DNA of 5,408 nucleotides from Promethearchaeota archaeon (GTDB lineage Archaea; Asgardarchaeota; Lokiarchaeia; Sigynarchaeales; SOKP01), in contig JAGXNZ010000045.1 of NCBI GenBank assembly GCA_019894655.1, positions 1 to 5,408 on the forward strand, in the 5' to 3' direction. Below the pieces are notes generated by a model. It was not told the origin of the DNA. It searched no databases and was given only the letters and a program-made list of their open reading frames with translations. Position 1 is the stretch's first letter. The number at the start of each line of letters is the position of its first letter. The position numbers were made by a program, and so were the translations under genes. This document shows, in pieces, positions 1-3,962 of this stretch.

Positions 1-516
1 CCTGCTTTTAGCAAAATTCAATTCACCTAATATTCTTTTTACGCGTTCAATGTTCGCTATAGAATAATCTTCCACATCTATGTTTTTATGTGAATGCTCT
101 CGTTGATATGGAAAGCAAGACATCATACTATGTATGCGATCTTCGTTAGGAATCCAAGTCTGAACAATTGTTCTAAGGTATTCGCCAAGGGTGTTTATGC
201 TTGGTTCTAAATTACTCTTTAGAACTTCTCTTAATCTTTTTTGTCCTGATTCTGTTATTCGATACAATTTGATGTTTCGATTGTTTTTAATTACTACTTC
301 CATTTCAATAAAGCCTCCCTTAGCTAATCTGTTCAGTAACGGATAAATTGTACCGGGGGAAGCATGCCAAAGTTTATTGAATTTTTTGTTAATGCTTCTA
401 GCGAGATCATATCCGGAGATACCGTCGTAATTTTCAATTATTGAAAGTACTAGGATATCTAAACCAGAAAATATCCCCCCACCCTCGTGTCCGCTAAATC
501 GTTTACCAAAAAACAC
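1..516 (-). CDS. PadR-family winged-helix transcriptional regulator (C-terminus cut by window edge)
   Basis: This reading frame stays open through position 1, giving 172 residues without a stop. It is a PadR-type DNA-binding repressor. Residues 15-50 form the first helices (IFSGLDILVLSIIENYDG, then SGYDLARSI), and residues 54-70 carry the family hallmark PGTIYPLLNRLAKGGFI, which is the recognition-helix region. Residues 74-95 form the wing (KLYRITESGQKRL). From about residue 100 a helical C-terminal part begins, which in PadR proteins makes the dimer. The glycine/histidine-containing N-terminus (FSGHEGGG) is also common in this family. The start is GTG at 514-516: an in-frame TGA lies 12 bases upstream, and AGGTGA at 526-531 is a good Shine-Dalgarno site 9 bases away. 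No earlier start is possible. A strong inverted repeat lies just upstream, suggesting autoregulation. The ligand and the targets are unknown. Family assignment is firm; the role is inferred. Confidence 0.93.
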   Translation of the reverse strand, partial: MFFGKRFSGHEGGGIFSGLDILVLSIIENYDGISGYDLARSINKKFNKLWHASPGTIYPLLNRLAKGGFIEMEVVIKNNRNIKLYRITESGQKRLREVLKSNLEPSINTLGEYLRTIVQTWIPNEDRIHSMMSCFPYQREHSHKNIDVEDYSIANIERVKRILGELNFAKSR

Positions 517-525
517 TTTTAATTT

Positions 526-531
526 TCACCT
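526..531 (-). promoter_or_regulatory. Shine-Dalgarno site of the padR-like gene
   Basis: AGGTGA on the minus strand matches the GGAGGTGATC-type sequence that pairs with the archaeal 16S rRNA 3' end. It sits 9 bases before the GTG at 514-516. It decides this non-ATG start, and shows that the gene has a leader while most neighbours look leaderless. Confidence 0.7.
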
Positions 532-537
532 TTTTTT

Positions 538-571
538 ATATATCGAAATCGATATATTCGATTTCATATAT
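538..571. promoter_or_regulatory. Composite inverted repeat, probable operator of the padR-like gene
   Basis: Two nested dyads overlap. The first has perfect 8-base arms, ATATATCG (538-545) and CGATATAT (550-557), around AAAT. The second has perfect 8-base arms, GAAATCGA (545-552) and TCGATTTC (558-565), around TATAT. The second dyad extends outward to ATATAT at 538-543 and 566-571 if C544 is bulged. The element lies 22 bases upstream of the GTG start, between the likely TATA box and the leader, where a bound dimer would block transcription. PadR proteins commonly repress their own gene through such palindromes. Binding by this protein is inferred. Confidence 0.55.
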
Positions 572-577
572 ATTATA
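567..577 (-). promoter_or_regulatory. Candidate TATA box for the padR-like gene
   Basis: The minus strand reads TATAATATATA here, about 55 bases before the GTG start. A start of transcription about 25 bases downstream would fall inside the inverted repeat and give a leader of about 30 bases containing the Shine-Dalgarno site. The alternative box TATATAAAA (533-541) is too close to the start codon to make a message with the ribosome site. The assignment rests on spacing only. Confidence 0.35.
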
Positions 578-805
578 CATAAGGAAATTCACCTTAATAA
601 ATATATCGGAAAACGAAGTCGTAATTTAGCAGCGTTATAGAAACAAAACTTTACGACAATAACCAAAAAGATATAAAGAATTCAAAATATTTGTTTATTT
701 TATATTTATTGTATGATATGTGAAAATCAAAAATAAAATCTTTCTAATGACTTTATTTTCTGTATTTATTGTTTTCTGTTAAAGAATTATGATTCGATGC
801 AATAA

Positions 806-814
806 TTTTTAAAT
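806..814 (+). promoter_or_regulatory. Candidate TATA box for the acetyltransferase
   Basis: TTTTTAAAT is centred about 35 bases before the ATG at 845. An archaeal promoter with this box would start transcription about 8-10 bases before the ATG, giving a nearly leaderless message. No Shine-Dalgarno site is seen, which fits. AT-rich background makes the exact box uncertain. Confidence 0.35.
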
Positions 815-844
815 TTCATAATCAGCTATTTTTATTAGAATATT

Positions 845-1687
845 ATGCTGCCTTTTCTAATTAGAGAACTAAAAGTGAGTGAACTCCATGATTCTTTAAT
901 AGTTCTTTACAGATCTTTTAATCGTAAGATTCCCCCTGATCTTAAAAACCAAGAAAAGTTGCTCTTAAGTCTAATAAATTATAGTATTGCTAAGTTCCAA
1001 GTTGCTGAGGAGAATGGTAAAATTATCGGTTTAGGGGCATTATTTTTATTCGGAGATATTTGTTCTCTTGGATATATGGCAGTTCTTCCAGAAGTAAGAC
1101 GCAAAGGGCTAGGCACTTCCATCTTTAGTAAATTAGTAGAAATAGGCAGAATGAAAGGTTGCAAGACTTTCATGTTATATGCTTCAGAATCAGGTGCACC
1201 AATATATCATAAATTTGGTTTTCGAAGTAAATATGCTACTAACCTGTACAGTTTGCCAAAAAGACCATCACCATTACAAGAAACTAATATAAAAGTTAAT
1301 TGTACTAATATCTTTCCTTATTGGGCGGCATTAATTGATAGAAATGCAATGGGTTTTGACAGATCTGAATTTTTGCAACTAAAAATTAATCATGGCTCGA
1401 TCCTAATTACTATTGATAAAGAGGGTTTTGCTCTTCTCTCAGGTTCAAGATTAGGACCTGTGATTTCTAAAAATATTGATACTGCGGTATATCTTATAAA
1501 TGAGGGAATAAAACTTGGGGCAAGTAATATCATAGTTCCAAAACATTCACATTTCCCAATTAAAATCTTTGATTTCTTTAATCTAACTGAAAGAGATAGT
1601 GAATCAAATATAAAGATGGTATATGGGAAAGAAGTAACACAAATTTTAAACCACTTATATGCTCTTGGTACCTATGCTAAAGGCTAG
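845..1687 (+). CDS. GNAT acetyltransferase with C-terminal Acetyltransf_18 (YitH/HolE-like) domain
   Basis: This 280-residue protein probably transfers an acetyl group from acetyl-CoA to an amine; the acceptor is unknown. The N-terminal half (about 5-130) is a GNAT domain: the beta strand LGYMAVLPEVR is followed by the CoA pyrophosphate-binding loop RRKGLG (85-90), and the late GNAT motif YHKFGF (121-126) is present. The second half (about 155-265) resembles the Acetyltransf_18 domain of YitH/HolE-type proteins: LIDRNAMGFDRSEFL (163-177), GFALL (194-198), RLGPVI (202-207), and a strand-turn ending in MVYGKE. This paired layout is known from bacterial and archaeal N-acetyltransferases. It is soluble, with no signal peptide. 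The ATG is well supported, because an in-frame TAG lies 9 bases upstream. The gene stands alone, divergent from the padR-like regulator and convergent with the phosphatase downstream. Family is firm, substrate unknown. Confidence 0.9.
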   Translation: MLPFLIRELKVSELHDSLIVLYRSFNRKIPPDLKNQEKLLLSLINYSIAKFQVAEENGKIIGLGALFLFGDICSLGYMAVLPEVRRKGLGTSIFSKLVEIGRMKGCKTFMLYASESGAPIYHKFGFRSKYATNLYSLPKRPSPLQETNIKVNCTNIFPYWAALIDRNAMGFDRSEFLQLKINHGSILITIDKEGFALLSGSRLGPVISKNIDTAVYLINEGIKLGASNIIVPKHSHFPIKIFDFFNLTERDSESNIKMVYGKEVTQILNHLYALGTYAKG

Positions 1688-1714
1688 AAGATTTTAATTA
1701 ATTCTAATCATAAC

Positions 1715-2281
1715 TTATAAATCAAAGATTTTTTTTTCTACTTCTTCCCAATTATGAACCCTAAAAACATTATCTTCGCACACTGAGTTTTGGTTCCAAG
1801 GTTGGTCGAAAAGTAATAGGGTCCTGCTTTTCATCATTTTTATTGGTTCTACTAAGTTTGGATTATCATCGACATACAAATCGTAATTTTGTTTTAATTT
1901 TATATCGTACGGTCGATGATGTAATAAAATTAACTCTGTGTATTGAACACCTGCCTTAACATCATGAGAATCCAACTTATTAATTATTTCCGCACGATAT
2001 TCAGGTAATCGAGCAGAAACAATATCAAGGTCGTATCTTTCATTTAACTTTTTCATAATTTTCGGAGCATCCTCATCTATAAAAGGAATGCTCATAGAGT
2101 CAGCGTATATCTCGTAGAAAATATTGAAAGCCATCTCTTCGGTTATGTTCCAATCCTTGAAGAAATCCCAGGTGGTTATGTTTTTTTTTTGATAATTAGT
2201 ACCATATCTTTTGTTATAAATTTCGCAATATCTTACAATAATATCAAGTAAAACACCGTCAATGTCTATAGCAATTTTCAT
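1715..2281 (-). CDS. HAD-fold phosphatase of the 5'(3')-deoxyribonucleotidase (NT5C) type
   Basis: This 188-residue protein belongs to the NT5C branch of the HAD superfamily, whose characterised members remove phosphate from deoxyribonucleoside monophosphates; some distant members are uncharacterised. Motif I is DIDGV, with nucleophile Asp6 and acid/base Asp8. The helical cap spans about 15-75 and includes the aromatic TTWDFFKDW stretch. Motif II is SAR (Ser89), the motif III lysine is probably Lys128 or Lys130, and motif IV is DDNP (Asp138-Asp139) for magnesium. FDQPWNQ (158-164) matches the family's typical late motif. All catalytic positions are present and the length is normal. The ATG is set by a TGA 9 bases upstream and a TATA box about 25 bases upstream, indicating a leaderless message. 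Nucleotide specificity cannot be read from sequence. Ten consecutive A residues early in the gene (minus strand, 2181-2190) leave the frame intact. Confidence 0.85.
   Translation of the reverse strand: MKIAIDIDGVLLDIIVRYCEIYNKRYGTNYQKKNITTWDFFKDWNITEEMAFNIFYEIYADSMSIPFIDEDAPKIMKKLNERYDLDIVSARLPEYRAEIINKLDSHDVKAGVQYTELILLHHRPYDIKLKQNYDLYVDDNPNLVEPIKMMKSRTLLLFDQPWNQNSVCEDNVFRVHNWEEVEKKIFDL
1729..1737 (+). terminator. Possible T-tract terminator for the acetyltransferase transcript
   Basis: Nine T residues on the plus strand lie about 42 bases past the acetyltransferase stop, followed by a pyrimidine-rich stretch. Archaeal RNA polymerase terminates at such T-runs. The tract lies inside the last codons of the convergent phosphatase gene, so the two transcripts would overlap at their 3' ends. 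Confidence 0.35.
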
Positions 2282-2300
2282 TATAATTCATTTGTTTGTA

Positions 2301-2310
2301 ATAATATAAA
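2301..2310 (-). promoter_or_regulatory. Probable TATA box of the NT5C-type phosphatase
   Basis: The minus strand reads TTTATATTAT, centred about 25 bases before the ATG at 2281. That spacing puts transcription start at or next to the ATG. The lack of a Shine-Dalgarno site agrees with a leaderless message. Confidence 0.55.
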
Positions 2311-2520
2311 TACATTTATATGCACATTATAAAATAGGTTTTCTACATGTATGAAAGAGAAATGAATAATTTTTAAATTCATAATTATCAAGCCAAATTT
2401 AATCTTAAAATGTTCAAGATTTTTACATTTAATTATATATTGTTTAGATATTTTATATACGCTTGACAAAATGATATAATAGTTAACTTTTTTCTGAAAT
2501 TTTTATATAATCCAATCGAA

Positions 2521-2531
2521 AGATTTATATA
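2521..2531 (+). promoter_or_regulatory. Candidate TATA box for a small transcription unit
   Basis: AGATTTATATA lies about 27 bases before the hairpin at 2553-2568. Similar boxes at 2451-2459 (TTTTATATA) and 2501-2510 (TTTTATATAA) could serve instead. The choice is by spacing only, in an AT-rich background. Confidence 0.3.
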
Positions 2532-2552
2532 GCCACATTTATACTAATTATA

Positions 2553-2568
2553 TGGGATAAAATTCCCA
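2553..2568 (+). other. Short hairpin TGGGA / TCCCA
   Basis: Arms TGGGA (2553-2557) and TCCCA (2564-2568) pair perfectly around a six-base TAAAAT loop. The stem stands out as a rare GC-rich patch in this region. It sits at the expected 5' end of a transcript made from the box at 2521-2531. It may be an RNA hairpin in a leader or a DNA dyad for a regulator; which one cannot be decided. Confidence 0.35.
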
Positions 2569-2604
2569 CAAAATATTATGTAAAGAAGGTGATGAATTAA
2601 AAAA

Positions 2605-2703
2605 TTGCTACACAAAATAGGTAAAAAAATATTCACTCCTCTACTATTACTTAAAAATTCTGAAATTAGACCGATAGAACCTCTTTTTTTTCCCTTTTCT
2701 TAA
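2605..2703 (+). CDS. Possible 32-residue small protein (TTG start, strong Shine-Dalgarno)
   Basis: GAAGGTGAT (2585-2593) matches the GGAGGTGAT ribosome-binding consensus at 8 of 9 positions and lies 11 bases before a TTG, close to the 9-base spacing used by the padR-like gene. The frame gives 32 residues before TAA at 2701. The N-terminus is basic (LHKIGKKIF), followed by a hydrophobic TPLLLL patch (11-16) and a Pro/Phe-rich tail (PLFFPFS, 26-32). I recognise no family. An in-frame TGA at 2593 rules out a longer form. Counting against it, the T-tract at 2684-2691 lies inside the frame and could end the transcript before the stop codon. It could instead be an upstream ORF or part of a leader for the HAD-IIA gene 60 bases downstream, or chance. 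Confidence 0.25.
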   Translation: MLHKIGKKIFTPLLLLKNSEIRPIEPLFFPFS

Positions 2704-2712
2704 TATTTTTTT
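2684..2712 (+). terminator. T-rich tract, possible archaeal terminator
   Basis: Two T-runs (eight T at 2684-2691, seven T at 2706-2712) with a TTTT stretch between them resemble archaeal T-tract terminators. They would end any transcript starting at the TATA boxes near 2451-2531 and isolate the HAD-IIA gene, whose own TATA-like box follows at 2729-2737. Confidence 0.4.
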
Positions 2713-2728
2713 AAGAACCTTTACTTAA

Positions 2729-2737
2729 TTTTAATAT
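2729..2737 (+). promoter_or_regulatory. Candidate TATA box of the HAD-IIA phosphatase
   Basis: TTTTAATAT is centred about 31 bases before the TTG at 2764. This spacing would start transcription within a few bases of the start codon, and no Shine-Dalgarno site is visible. Confidence 0.4.
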
Positions 2738-2763
2738 CCATAATTATTGAAAGTTGTAATTAA

Positions 2764-3540
2764 TTGAAGTTAATTAAAGGTATTTTATCAGATATCGATG
2801 GAACTCTCTATTTTAAAGGTGCTCCAGTTCCAGGAACAATCGAAGCTGTTGAAAAACTTCGTGAAAAAGGTATAAAATTGCTATTTTTTACTAATACTGA
2901 TAGTAAAACTCCAAAAAATGTGTACAAATCGCTTATAGAATATGGCTTTAAAGTTAATGAGGAGGAAATATTTACTCCAATTATTGCTTTAAAAGAATTC
3001 CTTACAGATAAAAAAGATGTAAAATTGTATTTAGTGACAACAGAAGAAGTTAAAGAAGAATTTCAAGAATTTCATCATGTTATAGGATCAGAAATTCCAG
3101 ATTACGTTATAGTTGGTGATTTCCGGGATAATTGGGATGTTAACAGGCTCAACAAAGCTTTTAGGTATGTTATAAAGCACAAGGCTATATTACTTGGAAC
3201 GCAAGGTAATAAATATTATCTTGATGTTAATGGAGATCCCGTTATTGATACCGGATCATTTGTACATATGATAGCAAATGCCGCTAATGTTAAACCTATG
3301 ATCTTTGGTAAACCCTCTAAAGAATTCTTTCTTCAAGCTTTAAAAAAACTCAATTTACCCGCAAAGGAGGTAATTGTCGTTGGGGACGATATTGATACAG
3401 ATATATTGGGTGCTCAGAATGCTAAAATTATGAGTTTTCTTGTTAAAACAGGAAAAGGGCAATATTTTACTCCATCGAGGGGAAGTATTCTACCTTTAAA
3501 AATTATTGAATCGTTCGCAACCTTAATAGAATTGTTGTAA
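2764..3540 (+). CDS. HAD subfamily IIA phosphatase, LHPP/HDHD2-like
   Basis: This 258-residue protein is a complete HAD-IIA hydrolase. Motif I is DIDGT (nucleophile Asp10, acid/base Asp12), motif II is FFTN (Thr43, Asn44), motif III is FGKPSKEFF with Lys183, and motif IV is VGDDIDTDI (Asp208, Asp209, Asp213). The C2-type cap lies between motifs II and III (about 70-175). The closest match I recall is the LHPP/HDHD2 branch (phospholysine phosphohistidine inorganic pyrophosphate phosphatase), from the shared YY...DTGSFV, GKPSKEFF and GDDI-D-GAQ pattern and similar length. The archaeal substrate is unknown; a general phosphomonoesterase or pyrophosphatase are alternatives. Start: TAA at 2761-2763 directly precedes TTG in frame, so no longer form exists, and residues 1-9 before motif I have the usual family length. 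It probably has its own promoter and is convergent with the small protein downstream. Confidence 0.88.
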   Translation: MKLIKGILSDIDGTLYFKGAPVPGTIEAVEKLREKGIKLLFFTNTDSKTPKNVYKSLIEYGFKVNEEEIFTPIIALKEFLTDKKDVKLYLVTTEEVKEEFQEFHHVIGSEIPDYVIVGDFRDNWDVNRLNKAFRYVIKHKAILLGTQGNKYYLDVNGDPVIDTGSFVHMIANAANVKPMIFGKPSKEFFLQALKKLNLPAKEVIVVGDDIDTDILGAQNAKIMSFLVKTGKGQYFTPSRGSILPLKIIESFATLIELL

Positions 3541-3560
3541 CATGAATTATTTTAAAACTA

Positions 3561-3573
3561 ATTGTAAAACAAT
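3561..3573. terminator. Small dyad in the convergent gap
   Basis: ATTGT (3561-3565) and ACAAT (3569-3573) pair around AAA. The dyad lies in the 33-base gap between the converging HAD-IIA and small-protein genes. It is weak and lacks a strong T-run, so a bidirectional terminator is only a possibility. Confidence 0.2.
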
Positions 3574-3780
3574 CTAAGAATTATTATTATCATTAGAAGA
3601 ATCTTTAGAGCCATTATTTTTTATAATTTGATATTGATCCTTTATTTCTTCTAAGTTTACGGTAATTAACGTATGTAAATGATGTTTTCTCTCAAAATTT
3701 TCTATTTTATTTTGATTTAAAGGGTTATTTGCATGAATTATCATGTATTCCTTACATCTAATGCATGCTCTAGCTCTCAT
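3574..3780 (-). CDS. Small Cx2C/HxxH protein of unknown function
   Basis: This 68-residue protein begins with a basic segment and a CIRC pair (Cys6, Cys9), followed by a helix-like stretch and KHHLH (His33, His34, His36), a possible C2H2-type zinc site. LITVNLEEIK (38-47) looks like a final strand and turn. The last 13 or so residues are a Ser/Asn/Asp tail encoded by AAT-rich repeats and are probably disordered. I recall similar short proteins, annotated hypothetical, in Nitrososphaerota genomes, but cannot confirm it here. It lies downstream of purL on the same strand with a 182-base gap. AGGAAG (3785-3790) is a weak ribosome site 4 bases before the ATG, and a TATA-like AGATATATTC (3831-3840) suggests its own promoter. 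Function is unknown; binding to RNA, ribosome or another protein is a guess from size and charge. Confidence 0.75.
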   Translation of the reverse strand: MRARACIRCKEYMIIHANNPLNQNKIENFERKHHLHTLITVNLEEIKDQYQIIKNNGSKDSSNDNNNS

Positions 3781-3830
3781 AATTCTTCCTAAAAATAATT
3801 AAAATAATCTTACTAATTAGAAAGAACTTA

Positions 3831-3840
3831 GAATATATCT
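3831..3840 (-). promoter_or_regulatory. Candidate TATA box of the small Cx2C/HxxH protein
   Basis: The minus strand reads AGATATATTC about 55 bases before the ATG at 3780. It would give a leader of about 30 bases that contains the AGGAAG ribosome site. TTTTAATT (3797-3804) is a competing box but too close to the ATG. Confidence 0.3.
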
Positions 3841-3962
3841 TAATTTCGCTTATTTTTTATTTATGTTCGCGATATTAGGACAAATAACAATACCGCATGG
3901 AATTTTAAGAAAAATAATATTTAGGCTCGATTAGAGTCTCGATGATCTATACATTTCTTGTT

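Larger units (their letters stand above)
517..844. other. Divergent intergenic region between padR-like gene and acetyltransferase
   Basis: These 328 bases separate two divergently transcribed genes. The left end holds the padR ribosome-binding site, a composite inverted repeat (538-571), a TATA-like stretch and a small TAAGG/CCTTA dyad (580-596). A degenerate copy of the operator half-site lies at 601-616. From about 620 to 800 the sequence is very AT-rich and I see no gene, RNA or clear repeat in it. The right end carries the probable acetyltransferase promoter. Confidence 0.6.
2282..2763. other. AT-rich divergent intergenic region between the two HAD phosphatases
   Basis: These 482 bases hold the NT5C promoter on the left and the HAD-IIA promoter on the right. 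In between lie several TATA-like stretches on the plus strand (2451-2459, 2501-2510, 2523-2530, 2537-2543), a short hairpin (2553-2568), a strong Shine-Dalgarno sequence (2585-2593), a possible 32-codon ORF and T-tracts (2684-2712). I see no confident gene or structured RNA family. From about 2320 to 2450 there is nothing I can name beyond AT-rich sequence. Confidence 0.5.

Noticed and set aside
580..596. TAAGG/CCTTA dyad as a second operator
   Set aside because: Five-base arms with a 7-base spacer are too weak to call separately; it is noted only as part of the intergenic region.
979..1173. 64-codon minus-strand ORF opposite the acetyltransferase
   Set aside because: It lies wholly antisense to a well-supported gene, has no ribosome site and resembles no protein family.
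2181..2190. Run of ten T within the NT5C-type gene as a possible frameshift or sequencing error
   Set aside because: The reading frame and family motifs are continuous on both sides of the run.
2281..2469. 62-codon minus-strand ORF directly upstream of the NT5C-type gene
   Set aside because: It overlaps that gene's TATA box, its composition is what AT-rich noncoding sequence produces (Ile, Phe, Asn, Lys), and it matches no family.
2463..2480. TTGACA and TATAAT resembling a bacterial sigma-70 promoter
   Set aside because: The two elements are only 6 bases apart instead of about 17, and the surrounding genes are archaeal in style.
3926..3943. Direct repeat CTCGAT twice, also readable as a TCGA dyad, downstream of purL
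   Set aside because: Six-base repeats of this kind are expected by chance, and no further copy or associated feature is present.
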